Shown one piece after another: positions 16,924 through 30,203 of a stretch of DNA of 64,000 nt. The notes under the pieces were generated by a model. It was not told the DNA's origin. It did no database searches and saw only the letters and a list, made by a program, of their open reading frames with translations. Source of the DNA: Rhipicephalus microplus (lineage: Eukaryota; Arthropoda; Arachnida; Ixodida; Ixodidae); contig NC_134704.1 in the NCBI RefSeq assembly GCF_043290135.1, positions 26,434,501-26,498,500 on the forward strand, written 5' to 3'. Every line of letters begins with the position of its first letter. Positions within the stretch are counted from its first letter, which is position 1. Both the position numbers and the translations under genes were made by a program.

Positions 16924-19250
16924 CGCACAAAATACGAGCACTATTTTGCGACTACGTGCATCGGCACTGCCTTGCGCGCGATTTAGTTATTTAACGTTTG
17001 CTTCATTCACACATAAAGTTGTCTGTGAATATAGCATTTTTTTTTACTAAATAACGTAGGTGGAGGGTGCCACGAACCCAAGCATAGAAAAATTCAGAAG
17101 TCCTTCTTGACCTATCGGGAAAATGGGGACAAAGAAAGCTTAGGTTGTGCGTGTCTGTCGTACTACCTTCCTTTCTTTCTTTCCTTCTTTTTTTCTTTGT
17201 TTCTCTTTTTCCACAGCGGGATCGAAAAGGCTCTGATTGGCTGCAGGCGTGGTGCGAGGGCGCGCCTACGCACTCGCGTAGGCACGCCCTCATGTTACGG
17301 AGCCGGAACGTGAGGTCGTGCGTTCACATCCAAACAACAATTGAATGTTTGAAATGAGGCAACAACCAATCTGCCAGTGACCTCAAAAAAACAGATCGAA
17401 TTGCCATATCAGAAATGACTGACCGCCGATCAGCCCACACTCGAGAGAGCAAAATTTAGGGGAAAACAGCGCACACGAGTTAGCACGTCACCCGGGCAGC
17501 TTTGAGAGTCGCCTTTCTGTACCTGGCTGGCACCACTCTATTTATTTATTCACCTATTTATTTATTTATTTATTTTTTTATTTATTTTTTTATTTATTTA
17601 TACGACAACGTTGCCAACGAAATCCGTGACTGGTATGCTTTGCTTGAAAATGAATAGGACTTAGAGGAGGACCTCTACATTTACTATGCCTTACGAGCAG
17701 CCAAGTGCGCTGCAGTACTGCACAGTATAAGTGGTGCCGCGAAATATACACTTCTGTCTTTTACTATGTTAAACCTGATAGACGTTTTGCCATTATTGCC
17801 TCATCTACGCATCTGTCTGTGCTTCATATGTATATAATTTGGTTTTTGATGTAAACAAGCGCCAAAGCCGGCCTTTTATGCCTCCTTTACATATATATAG
17901 ACGCAGTTTTATATATGGGAGTCATCCGCCGACCATTTCGGTCAGTCTGTCGGGCATGAACGTCGTAAAGCATACACGCGCACGGAGAAGACTGACCAAG
18001 AGGGATGCCGAACTTCCGAAATGCCGCGGCGATTCGCATTTCCATCAAAGGCGTCGGCCGGCTGTCGCGGAACGAAAACAGAGATAAAAGGGAGTTGAAC
18101 TTCCCGCAATTGCGAGCAAGTGCTTTAGATGAGCGTTGGAGTTTTGGCGTGAAGCTAGCGGGTGTATCATCTTTTTATCCTTTTTGCGGTTTCTTACGTA
18201 CCCATCGTTTCAAAGTGAGACCTGCTTCTAACATGCCTCTTGGTCTGTCAAAATGTATCGACCTTAGGCAACTTATTCGAGTAGAAAATATGTAGTGCAG
18301 ATGGCACAAAAAAAATTTTTGATGTAAGCTGGAAATCGTTTCCGGTTGTGCGGCTCTGAATGTCGCAACATTTATTCATTGGAGAACTGATTTGCGGGTG
18401 GAAATATTACTGCACTAGCGGGCAGGTTTTCGAAACCGCGTTTCCGATGCGTACGATCATTTTTATACGTTTGGTGTCACTAAGCTACCTCCTCCTATGG
18501 CTTCTTCAATCTCGCCACGTGTCAAATATACAAGCAAAAGAACCTTGCTACCCATCGCCACCGGCGAAGGCAGACCGCATGTGCCCGCGGCAATGCACAT
18601 TTGTGAACTGGATGCCACTATGTTATCACGCGATATTGAAGATTGAAGATGCGACCTGTACTATAGGTAGATCGACTCTGACTGTGGCGACGTCCATGCT
18701 TGCAACACGGAGATCACGGAAGGTGGCACTCTATACCAGACGCACGTGAAGTTGTATGCATCGCGAAGAGCGCACTGCTTGCCAGGATCGGCATTGGTGG
18801 CTGTAGCGCCCAATTGACTGATTTGCAATTCCGTCTGGCGATGCAAATTTGAAGTCTCTTCCGTGGCTCTTCCAACTATATTTCGGTGCATTTACAAGAC
18901 ATTCTATTATAACTCACAGCTAAAATATGATATAAACCTTAAGAATAACCATTCTTTCAAAGCTTTCCTGTCGTGGTTGCCGACGCGCGCGCACATGTTT
19001 TCAATCCGCCAGCTGGTTGGTGCGCACTGCGGCACCCAACTTGTGGCGCGATGCAGAGACGGAGGGACGAAGTTGCGCCCACGTAAGCAAATGCTTGGCG
19101 ATCCCGATGCTGACGCTGCCTACCGTCTATGCTGACGCTGCGCGCTACTTTTTTTTTTTAAGCTGAAGCGCAGCGCGTGTTCTCGCGCAAACTCAACCAA
19201 AACGAGATATCCGTAACAAAACGAAGCCGGGCTCCTAATCTACAGAGATT
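16924..19250. other. No gene recognised; (TTTA)n tract inside
   Basis: A TTTA/TTTTTTA microsatellite of about 65 bases lies at 17537-17601, and a CTTT-rich tract at 17165-17212. The short ORFs are AT-biased and unrecognised. Confidence 0.4.
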
Positions 19251-19254
19251 GTTG

Positions 19255-19456
19255 CGATACCACGATATGATTATGAGGGACGCTGCCGTGGAGGGCTCCG
19301 GAAGTGGCGCCCACACGTAGTTCTCTGACGTGCACCTAAATCTAAGGGCACGGGCATCTTTCGTTTTCGCCTACATCGAAAATCCAGCCTGCGCAGCTGG
19401 GATCTGACTTCACAACATTGCACTCGGCAGTCGAGCATTGTAGACCCACCACGGTG
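19255..19456 (-). mobile_element. Degenerate Ruka-type SINE
   Basis: On the minus strand this reads head (CACCGTGGTGGGTCTACAATG), a degraded B-box zone, CGAAAA body, and GGAGCCCTCCACGGCAGCGTC before the 3' end at ACCACGATATGATTATGAG. Many substitutions mark it as an old copy. The tail is not recognisable. Confidence 0.65.
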
Positions 19457-20125
19457 AGTCTTAATCTTCAACCAGGGTTCAATTCTTCTAGCTGGACTAT
19501 AGTATAGAGATAACTCTACTAAATCGAGTTCGGCTGCGGCTCTGAGGAAAAACGTGAACGTTTAATGTCAGTATTGAGTTACGGGATTAAAATCACTGTG
19601 ACAAGAAGTGTGCCTATCCTAGAAAAACTCCATGCAGGAGCACTGGAGTTGCGATAACTTTATGATTTTCAACTTACCTGTGCATTGAAGGTCAAGCGAG
19701 TGGTGAAAGTATTTCGCTATTTCTTCTGCGTGTTCGCTTATTCAAAATGAAGTTATTGTTTATTAATAAAAGCTGTATTCAAAATATAGGTTTACTTCTG
19801 TATGGCTACAAATGTAGCACGAAAATTTAATGGTATGGCTATTTTCGGTACATTTAGCTTGCAGTATGGCTCCCCTAAGATTTGCCCAACCGCAACCCTG
19901 CTATAGGCTAACAGGTCACACAGATCTATGCCGGTGCGTTAGTATGTGTCCCTACAGATTTATGTGGCAAGGTAGCGCGTCATTCTTTCGTACGACTAGC
20001 GGCATATACAGCTGTGGCGTCTTCACACGATTGCAGGTCTATCACCATTTTGATGCGTAAAATGAAATGAACACCCGTGTGCCTAGGTACAAGTGCACGC
20101 TGAGGAATATCAGGTGATCGATATT

Positions 20126-20195
20126 AATCCGTAGTCCCCCACTGCGGCGTCCCTCGTAATATTATCGTGATATTGGTGCGTAAAACCACAGGAAT
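20126..20195 (+). mobile_element. Ruka-type SINE 3' remnant
   Basis: Only the last third of the family body remains: CCCACTGCGGCGTCCCTCGTAAT followed by TGGTGCGTAAAACCACA. Head and tail are lost. Confidence 0.5.
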
Positions 20196-20199
20196 TGAC

Positions 20200-21364
20200 A
20201 TTATGGCAGCTGTATCATGTTCAGTGCGCGTGCCTGCTGGACTATTACTAAAAAAAATTAATACTTTTTGCATCAGCGTCCTTTGTTGAACTGTTAGGCG
20301 TTTCCCAACAAAATAATCCAATGGCGATTACCTTCGTGTCACCGTCGTACTCCATCACTAATATTGCGGCGTGCGCCGACTATTAGGTTTGCCATTCACG
20401 ATGCCAAATTCCGCAATCTTGCTAACTCTCACACAATAATAACGCATTTCTGCACCATGATGCGTTACGAAATGCCGCGGAAGCCAAATCAATCCGAATT
20501 TCAGGGAAGGGGAGGGGCACTGTTACATAGAGAAAAGAAAAGTGAGCCCCGCAATTGTCTGCATCAGAGTGCGACACCTCAGCAGTAATCCGCGTCCCTC
20601 AACAGGAGCTTCACCTCATGGGCCGTTGTGCACTTTCTGGACAAAAGACAACGTTGTACTAACTTCCACTGGTTGATATGTCTTTATTATGAAAAAAATT
20701 GGTGTATGCAGATAAAGACGCAAGAGAAGAAAAACATAGCATGCCAACGTCGTCGTTCCTGCTGGTGGTTCACCATTTTCTGAGGTCTTTATTTGCGCCT
20801 CTAACTTTTTCTTCGATGAATCACACTTATGCACGTACAACCGGAGGTCAATATATTACACCGATTTTCTTTCGATATTCGCATTGCGACACCTGAATAA
20901 GTAAGTACCAAGTTCTGTGCGCGCAACTAAATAATAAAAAAAAAGCATTCCTTCCTCTCGAAGACTGGTGGCCCCACTCCTTCGGCAAATTCATCCGATG
21001 CTATCTACCTCTCCCTCTCTCTTTATGCGGCGTCCAATAGATCCGCCACTTCTTCTCGGGAACTCTGTGCAGTGCATGTTGATGCTGTTTACTGCTCGCC
21101 GCACTGGCGTTGCTGCGGAGTCATTGCTCATTCGTCCAGCCTTTTCTTTCTTCTCCGGCTGCTGCTTGTGTACGCTCGAATGCTCCGACTCACGATAGAT
21201 GGCGCGCCAGGCGCTCCTTCCAAGTGGCGCATGGAGTGCCACTCTTGACGGAGATTTATCGCGAGCACCAAAGTCCTGGCGTATAAGTCCAGGATTTGCT
21301 GCTCTCGTACGAGGCTCGATCCGACTAACCCCTCTAAGTGTTTCCCGCCCACCTATTTCTCTCT

Positions 21365-21365
<1 letters not shown>
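20200..21365. other. No gene recognised
   Basis: AT-rich to 20960, more mixed after. Only short, unsupported open frames. Confidence 0.35.
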
Positions 21366-21407
<42 letters not shown>

Positions 21408-21416
21408 TTTTTTTTG
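21366..21416. repeat. (CT)n followed by poly(T)
   Basis: CT dinucleotides for about 33 bases and then 17 T. Low complexity only. Confidence 0.95.
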
Positions 21417-21543
21417 ACGCGTCCGTAACTCTCGTACGCGACACTCTCCGTCGCGGCCATGTGTCACGCTGCTCGCCTGAGGAAGAAAGCACGTTACCTC
21501 TACCCTTCCCCGTCTCTTGCGCTTATGCCTGCTTTTAGTCATG

Positions 21544-21595
21544 GCCTCCGAGATGCCGTGTGTGCGACACGCTGCGCGCCCATCATCTCGGAGGC
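21544..21595. repeat. Perfect 12-bp stem hairpin
   Basis: GCCTCCGAGATG and CATCTCGGAGGC face each other across a GC-rich loop of about 27 bases. The surrounding DNA has no ORF it could terminate. It could be the remnant of a foldback element. Confidence 0.7.
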
Positions 21596-21599
21596 AATG

Positions 21600-22225
21600 T
21601 TTTAGCTAAAGACGTGCAGCGTTATAGACACAAGAGGGCGAATTCACGAAACTTCTATCTCGTAGGCTTGTTTTCAGATTTGTCAGCCGGCTTCGCTAAC
21701 AATATGCCCTACATCGTGATTGACTGAAACATCTTCTTACAAAAGTTTTTAGCATAAGGAATTTTTAGCACAGACACAGAAATGATCACGGAATGACGTC
21801 ACCCTCATAGAGGGGATCTGATCTATCATATAAGTGCATACATTCAACTCAGTGGATTATCAGCGTGTCGTTTCATGCTTGAAATCGGTATGTCAGATTG
21901 CTATCGTCAATTAAATTAGATTTCTACTCCCCCTCACACCCCATGGGGTTCAGATATGTTCAAATTCTACAAGTTTGGCAGTGTTGTGTAGCCGTCTGAT
22001 TATGAGATTCACCCACAAAAAAGGGTGGCGGGAGGGGGGGGGGGGAGCTGTAACGTTGTTTTGGCAAGAAATTTTATCTTGTTTTATACGCTAATTTTTT
22101 TGTGGCACTGCTCGTCTAGTGTGACAGAAAGTTGACTGGACAGTTATCGCTTCAAGTTGGCACAAAAAATTATTAGGCATTTAAAATGCCTCAGAAAAGA
22201 ATGGATGACAAAACGTAATGTGATA
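21600..22225. other. No gene recognised
   Basis: AT-rich, with a G-rich run near 22030-22046. Nothing coding. Confidence 0.35.
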
Positions 22226-22227
22226 GG

Positions 22228-22350
22228 GGTGCATGCACACTTAACTTGCACAGGCTTTGCACGAGCTTAACTGCATGGGCTGAACTTTGCACGGGCTTAA
22301 CTTAGCTTGCACGGGCAGGCACTTAACTTACACGGCATTTGTTGCACGGG
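22228..22350. repeat. Degenerate ~17-bp tandem repeat
   Basis: Variants of CTTAACTTGCACGGG occur at least five times in about 120 bases, with spacer drift (ACTTGCACAGG, TTTGCACGAGCTTAACT, TTTGCACGGGCTTAACTT, CTTGCACGGGCAGG, TTGCACGGGTTAAA). Function unknown. Confidence 0.7.
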
Positions 22351-22977
22351 TTAAATATGTCCACAAACAAAGGCACGTCGTGCATGCAACACATGCAAGG
22401 TGCAAGAGCAAGTCCTGCCCCCGATTTCGAACGTCCTTTTTACTTTAAAGAGACGACCGGCTAACAGACATATGCAACGGATGTACGTAAAGCAAACCTT
22501 GACTATTTCAAGGGTTCAAATCTCGTATCGGAACACAACTTTTTTTGCCCTGAAACTAGACATCTCGATTACTAAAATCACTTCACGGCATAGGCTACCC
22601 ATTTCATGAACTGCAACTTTATTTGATATTATTCGCAAGTATGACGTTCTGCTGTTAGGAACATTTACGCATACACCAAGCCTGCAGCTCCTCAGTTTTT
22701 CGTTTCGTGCTTTTCTACACATTGACATTATTTCTTCACCCCTTCTTTCTTTTTTGTTTTTATCCTTTATCACGAAAACATGCGGGTGTATATAACAGGT
22801 TACGAAACCCGGCGTGTAACCTACTGTGATACGTGGTTATAGGATGACCGGTGAACTGTCTCGGGTGCTTTGCGTCACTTGGAGAAATACCCTGCACAGT
22901 ATTATTAAAGCATGATATACTGCTCAGTATCCAAAGGTCTTTTAAGTGCCGCGCATTCCTTCTTATTCGTGGCGTAG

Positions 22978-23515
22978 CTATTTGACCTCACGACACTCGC
23001 GCCACTCGCCAAAGAGCGGCTCTGCCGTCGTCAGCACTTCAGCGAACGAATGAATCGTCGCCTCGCCCGTCATCGCGAGCTGCTCGGCGAGTCTCATGAA
23101 GGATGACTCGTCACGCAAAGAGTGCGAATAATAAGCCTCCATTGTGTCCTCACTCGAAAGTTCCTCCGACGGCCGCTCGACAATGGACCTGTCGCGTGGA
23201 GTCGTGGGCGCGCCTCGAGTCGCCACCGTCTCAATTTTATGCACATGGTGGGCTTCAAGGCTGTCCGCAAGTATACTCGTCGGTGTCTGCGGAGAAAATC
23301 TGCGAGGCAAGCACGTTGCCGAAGTTGGCGAAAATTGCCTCTTTGTGAGCGCCTGGGACCATCGAGCAATTTTTGTTAGTTAGTGTATAGTTTCTCGCTG
23401 TAAGAGTGGAACAGGACATGTTCACTAACGTTATATAGCATGCCTTTTTTATTGTACAGCAAGCACATTTACAAGTGGCAACAAGACGATGTACTTTGAC
23501 GCCTCCGGGATGCAC
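22978..23515 (-). pseudogene. Possible broken coding fragment, unrecognised
   Basis: Two minus-strand frames abut: one open from 23515 to 23255 and one from about 23310 to a stop at 22978. The second has a composition unlike the surrounding AT-rich DNA (acidic, Ser/Thr/Glu-rich; motifs SLEAHHVHKIE, DESSFMRLAEQLAM). Around 23270-23330 one frame could pass into the other by a one-base shift. No family is recognised. It could be a decayed gag-like or host exon fragment, or chance. Flanking splice sites are not convincing. Confidence 0.22.
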
Positions 23516-24995
23516 TATATAGGTAGATGTGTAGGCAAGTCAGTGATTTATCATGTTCTTCCCTTTGTGTGCACATTGGTGTCTACTTTTGTGATACACC
23601 GTACGCGCGCGCGCGTGCTTGTGTGTATGTGTGTGTGTGTGTTTGTGAAGTTTACATTGTAACAACCAAGCAACCAAAATGTTATGCTAAATTCATTAAT
23701 TGAGTAATGTCCACGTCAGACACAATTTCAAAAAAAAAAAGAAAACAGAGATTGGACCTGTGCAAGCTGCCACCAAAATAAAAGTGCTGTCCGTGTTTCT
23801 CAGTCGCTCTCTCTTTTTACTTTCTTGGTTTTACATCGGGCATAATTTATCCGCATATTAGCATAACCTAACAGCCTTGCATAAGTTCTACGTGTAACGG
23901 GTTGCACACTTCTTATGACCATGACGGCGTTTTTTAAATTACCTCTACAGCCCCCAGAGCATCTAAATTTCTTCAAAAGGTACTGCACAAAGCACTTGCG
24001 TCAGAACCCGCGAAAAGAGCCCCCGAAAACGGCGCTCAAGAACACCACGCGTTTATGCAGATAACAGGCACATTTACGTAACAATGTTTTGCGTAACGGC
24101 AACCTCAATGTTCCCAGCGACGCTATTCCCCTCCCTATCCCGCCACCCGCTTAACCCACTCGAAGTAGCAAAGTGTCGTTCAAGTATGCGAACTGAATCG
24201 AATGGCGCAGGTTTGTGACGTTTTAGTGCGACATAAAGAGTTGGGTAATCTGCAGTCAGGCACATTTTATGAGCTTACCCGCCAGGGCAAGCGTAGTGTT
24301 TCCATATGCACGGTTGCCGTCTCTCCGTCACTGCACATTTCGTTCGGTTTTCACAAACATAACTTTCTCCGGTCGTGTCGGCTCTGAGTTTTGAAATTCA
24401 ACGAGAAGCTCTTACATGTACACATCTGGTCAATCCGAAATGTTTCGTAAGATTTCTCTGCTGTTTCGATGTCCTGGTAGCTTTGTGCCACTTGCACTTG
24501 CAGAAAGAGCAGGAAGTTTTCAGAGCTCTTCTATATGTGTGTGTGTGTGACGCTATGATGACTGAGAGACGCGGCCTGGCTCATACCTCATGTTTATTCA
24601 ATTCTCACTTCTTCTTCATCAGCCTCTACCATCAGTCACTGTTTTCCTACGTCACAGGATTCCCACTTTCCCCGAAAGATGGCACCGTTTGCAAAGTACA
24701 ACGAACTACAACCTACAACAATATACAACCAACAAAAAACAAGCTCTCAAGTTTCACTTTTCTTTTTTTTTTTTATTCATAGCTAGCCTCTCACATCGGC
24801 AGACTTGGTGCCTTCGCGTAGCATGTGAGAGCTTATTGGACAGCTGTCTGCTCGTTGGAAAATCGCGTGCTACGTGCAACTGTAAACAACCATGGTCCAC
24901 AACCACTGCCATGGCTTTTGGAGACGTTGACTAACACTCCCCAGGTTTGCATGCGCATAATTACACGATAAAAAGTACGAGAGGATGACCGCCGC
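23516..24995. other. No gene recognised
   Basis: Contains GCGC/GTGT low-complexity sequence near 23600-23645 and a poly(A) run near 23730. Short ORFs are unrecognised. Confidence 0.35.
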
Positions 24996-24999
24996 CGCA

Positions 25000-25060
25000 T
25001 AATAATTGATAGGGCATCGGGCGCGTAATACGAAGGTCGTAGGTTCGATCCGTTCTCTTT
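25000..25060 (+). repeat. tRNA-like segment (SINE head or tRNA relic)
   Basis: A B-box-like GGTCGTAGGTTCGATCC (25042-25058) lies about 30 bases after an A-box-like TTGATAGGGCATCGGG. The acceptor stem does not close and no CCA-side match exists, so this is not a working tRNA gene. Confidence 0.45.
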
Positions 25061-25093
25061 TCGTTCGCTTTATACTTCACATAACGGCTGCGA

Positions 25094-25311
25094 ATTGACC
25101 TCGCAAAGCCACAATGTGATTATGAGAAACGCCGTAGCAGAGGGCTCCAAAAATGTTGACCCCTGGGGTTCTTTATCACCTAAACCCAAGTACACGAGCA
25201 TCAAGCAATTGTGCCTGAATCTAAAGTGTGGCCGCCGCAGCCGGGAATCGATCCCGCGACCTGCGGGTCAGCAGGTGCAGCACACCAGCCACCAGACCAC
25301 TGCGGTGGGAC
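25094..25311 (-). mobile_element. Ruka-type SINE with head, diverged
   Basis: The minus strand begins TCCCACCGCAGTGGTCTGGTGGC and carries a B-box-like region (CGCAGGTCGCGGGATCGATTCCC), a diverged body lacking the usual central GGCGGAAATG segment, and the 3' GGCGTTTCTCATAATCACAT block. The tail is missing. The internal differences suggest an old copy or subfamily. Confidence 0.7.
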
Positions 25312-26879
<1,568 letters not shown>

Positions 26880-26883
26880 AGGA

Positions 26884-27375
26884 AAGCACCCAGAGCACCA
26901 TTATTCGGTATTCTGGAGAGAAGCGAGGTACCGCTACACATCGTCACAATGTGCAATTTGTTGATGCGGCACCTGATAACGATGAAGAGTTATGGCTGAG
27001 CCCTTTGTAGTAGGTTGAAACTTTTAAACGGCCTACTAGTTTCGTAACTTTCATTGTGTGGGGCCCTGGCGCTGTTTTATACTCTCCTAACACGCTTTGT
27101 TACACATGTTAATGGTGTTCCAAATTTAACTACACTTGCGAGGCACCCGCTACTCCACACGTCATCGTGATTTTTGTGTTGTAGGGAAGCCGTCCACCAT
27201 GCCATTATTCATCATTCTGCGGAGAAGCGAGGTACCCGCTAAAAACGTGCAGGACACCATGTGAACTTTGTTGAAGCGGTGGCTGATGACGATGAAGACT
27301 TATGGCTGAGTCCTTCGTAGTGAGTCGGAAGCGTTCAACGATCCACTCGTTACGCAAGTGTCATTGTCATTTCTG
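26884..27375 (+). repeat. Two diverged direct copies of a ~250-300 bp repeat
   Basis: The order ACCATTATTC, GAGAAGCGAGGTAC, GATGACGATGAAGA, TTATGGCTGAGyCCTTyGTAGT, and a CAACGrtCyACT-like block appears at about 26898-27050 and again at about 27200-27365. Divergence is high. Neither copy has a long ORF, although GATGACGATGAAGACTTATGGCTGAG reads as an acidic peptide in one frame. It is probably a dispersed tick repeat duplicated in tandem. Confidence 0.65.
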
Positions 27376-27502
27376 TTTTTCAAAACGCAAGTTTGTGCAT
27401 TTTAATATGATTTCTTTTCTGTCATGAAGCCTACATAGGGTCTTTTTGCAAGGGCTTTTCAAGCACTTGAGTGGCTCCATCAATGCAGAAGAAAGAAAAG
27501 TA

Positions 27503-27690
27503 GTGAGGCTCCGGGTAGAATGTTCAGCTACCGTGCAAGAGTGCATGGGTTCGAATCACGTTGTATTATGGGTGTTTTTTTTTTCTTATTTCGTGTACTA
27601 CTAGTTTCGGACACTGGCAATGGCGTCGGTGGACAACTACGGCGCCAAAAATGGTTGTTGTTGTCATCTCATGGCAGCCTTCGCTGTAAA
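27503..27690 (+). repeat. tRNA-like dispersed repeat ending CAGCCTTCGCTGT
   Basis: An A-box-like GGCTCCGGGTAGAATGTTC and a B-box-like GGGTTCGAATC are followed about 110 bases later by CAGCCTTCGCTGT, close to the right terminus (AGCTTTCGCTGT) of the composite repeats at 11.4 and 53.0 kb. It is probably a related, shorter or rearranged member. Confidence 0.4.
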
Positions 27691-28990
27691 AAAAAAAGTA
27701 TTCTGAAGAACGCACGCCGTATGGATAGTCAAGAGGTTGGCGTGAGCGACGGTCATTTTGAAATGGCTGAGTGAGGTCGCTGTTCGGTGCAAATACTCGT
27801 ATCTTTACATTAAATTAGACACGTAGCACAAATTACACAGCGTTCAGTACATCAAGTATTCGCCTACCAACTTCAACCATGCTACTCAAGATGCGCTTCT
27901 CCGTTTTTGTGCTTTTGTCCTCGTTCAGGCGCTTCTCGTGGGCACATCTTGAAGATCAAATAGCAGCAGTGCTATCTGGCGGGTTCGTGGTACCTATTCC
28001 TTTCATGCCAAAATCGTCTGATCACCGGCCATTGACTCTCTTTATTCTGTTTCTTACCGTCCTACGAGGCTCGAAAAGCGCTTCCTGTCAAAAGGAATCA
28101 CTCGTAGCTGTTCCGTTATGTCGGTTTCTGCGGGCATGCCAAAGCCGAGTGGGCATCGCCCAAAAGCAAATCAGCACGAGACTGAGCTCGGGTCCGCGTT
28201 AATTCGACGCCCACCGCGCTCGCAGCAGAATAGCCGCGATTACCGACTTTCGTAATCGCCACGCACCGCTGCCCAGCACACTCACGGCGTCACAGCCGCC
28301 CCATCGCCGCAAAATGATGCATCGTGTGGCCAGAGAAGATAGAGAGCACTCTAATGAGCAGCGAGAGGGGCCGAGGATTCACGGAGGATTATACAGAGAC
28401 CTGAGCTCGGGAATTCGGGATGGAGTGCATCGGGCGGAAAGGTTGGGAGGGCCTTGCTTTGTGCAGTCTGATGGTGTACAGTGAGCACGGGTGTGTGTGT
28501 GTGTGAGGCTAAGCGGATTATGGCCTCGGGGTCGGGAAACGAATCCCGAAGAGGAAGACGTCATGCAAGCGTGCGCTGTGGTCTCGGCGATACCCAAGTG
28601 GCGACACCTCATCCCAGGGGCACTCTTCACAGCGGGGGGTTTTCAGAGCTTGGTGGCAGGCCGCGGTTACAAAAAGAAAGCGATAAAAAAAAGAGGATTG
28701 CACTGCCGGCCCCGCACATAGGTACGCAGCACAGACGCATTGCGGCTGTGGAAGTCCGTGACCTCCGCGAATCTCCCTTTTCTCTAGCTTTCTTTTACGT
28801 TGTATCCCAGTGGGCTGCAGAATAGAGGCTTCGCTAAGAGCGTTACGCTCTTTCTTTAAGTCTCATGAGTTCTTTCTTCAGGTGTACCTAGCCGATGTAA
28901 ACTTTAAGCGGTTACCCTGTACGCTGTTGAGTCTCTCGCGTAAATGTTCTCGCGCGTGCGTTTCAATGAACTCCTCACCGGGGCGGTCAA
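27691..28990. other. No gene recognised
   Basis: 28200-28750 is GC-richer, with a short GT run at 28488-28505. Overlapping open frames on both strands carry no recognisable domain. Confidence 0.35.
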
Positions 28991-28994
28991 AAGG

Positions 28995-29130
28995 CCAAAT
29001 GCTACAGTCCCGTGTACTTTGATTTAGGCGTACGTCGAAAAACATCGGATCGTCTAAGTTTCCAGAGCCCTTCGCTACAAAATTCCTGATAGTGATATCG
29101 TTGTTTGGGGACGTAAAACCTCAACTATTG
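28995..29130 (+). mobile_element. Ruka-type SINE 3' fragment
   Basis: The 3' half of the family: CCCGTGTACTTTGATTTAGGCG, GTTTCCAGAGCCCTTCGC and GTTTGGGGACGTAAAACC. Substituted and lacking a head. It is the first of three same-strand copies within 720 bases. Confidence 0.6.
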
Positions 29131-29139
29131 TTGGTCACG

Positions 29140-29375
29140 GTGGATTTGGGACTACGCCACTCGGCTGCTGACCCGTAGATAGTGGGTTCAATTCAGGCTG
29201 CAGCGTCCACATTTCGCTGGAGGCGAAATTGTAGGGTCCTATGTACTGTGCGATGGCAGGGCACATTAAAGAACACTAGATGGTCGAAATTTCCGGAGCC
29301 TTCCACTACGCCGTCTCTCATACTCATATCATGGTTTTGGTACTTTAAACCCCATGATGATATTATTATTAAAAC
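29140..29375 (+). mobile_element. Ruka-type SINE, diverged, with head
   Basis: The head GGTGGATTTGGGACTACGCCACTCGGCTGCTGACCC is degraded at the A box. A B-box-like AGTGGGTTCAATTCAGGC follows, and then the body through TTTCCGGAGCCTTCCACTACG and CTTTAAACCCCA. The tail has decayed into ATTATT repeats. Confidence 0.7.
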
Positions 29376-29456
29376 CCCAACTATTGTTATCATTGTTATT
29401 TTTAATTACTACCGTGAATTTTTTCGAATATGTCACATGGTTCGTCTGCATGACGC

Positions 29457-29725
29457 CAATAGGTTAGCCCCGCCGCGGTGGTCCAGTGTCTAAGGTACTG
29501 GGCTGCTGACCCGCAGATCGCGGAATCGAATCCTGGCTGCATTTTCGATGGGGGTGGAAATGCTGTAGGCCCGTGTGCTCAGATTTGGGCGCATGTTGAA
29601 GAACCCCAGGTGGTCCAAATTTTCAAAGCCTTCCACTACGGCGGCTCTCATAATCATTCAGTGGTTTTCGGACGCTAAACCCCACATATCAATCAATAGA
29701 TAAATCAATCAATCAATAGGTTAGC
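29457..29725 (+). mobile_element. Full-length Ruka-type SINE with target-site duplication
   Basis: Starts CCCCGCCGCGGTGGTCCAG and has an A-box-like zone, the B box (ATCGCGGAATCGAATCC), the body, and ends ACCCCACATATC plus an (AATC)n tail interrupted by AATAGATA. The direct repeat CAATAGGTTAGC flanks it (29457-29468 and 29714-29725), identical on both sides, so this is a comparatively young insertion. Confidence 0.9.
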
Positions 29726-30060
29726 ATGCTCTAGAAATTACGTCTGCAGACACTGCGCACTAATGTGCGTCTTGCCAAACAACCACCCACCCACCATCAA
29801 TAACTCTGGGACGTGCTACATTAACGCATTTATAGAGGCCGACGTCTTCCAGCGAACGATGGTTTTTTCTGCGATGGACGACTGCCTGTATCGTTGTACC
29901 GTCCCTTATGAAAATGAATTCTGAGAGTCTAATGTGCAGCTAATACACACCTAATGAGTCATTAGATTGACATTAGACCTGCAAAGCCTAATGTCTCTTA
30001 GCATCAGGTGTGCAACGGAGACTCAGATGACAACATGCAGCAGGATTTCTGATAATCAAA
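29726..30060. other. No gene recognised
   Basis: AT-rich sequence with a TAATG-rich patch at 29930-30000. Nothing coding. Confidence 0.35.
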
Positions 30061-30063
30061 GTA

Positions 30064-30203
30064 CATCATTTTCACTGGTAAAGCGCACCACGACATAGAC
30101 ACACACAAAGGAGAGATGCACACACACACAGCGCTACTCTCCTTTGTGCATCTCTCCTTTGTGTGTGTCCTTGCCGTGGTGCGCTATACCAGTGAAAATG
30201 ATG
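30064..30203. repeat. Foldback element, 140 bp
   Basis: The left arm CATCATTTTCACTGGTAAAG...GAGAGATGCA (30064-30120) pairs with the right arm TGCATCTCTC...ACCAGTGAAAATGATG (30147-30203), with few mismatches over about 56 bases and a 26-base loop containing CAGCGCTACTCTCCTTTG. The stem is long enough to give a stable RNA hairpin if transcribed. Confidence 0.88.

Noticed and set aside
25000..25060. tRNA gene
   Set aside because: B box is good but stems do not close; classed as a tRNA-like repeat. The same reasoning applies to 45569-45772, 10940-11000 and all SINE heads.
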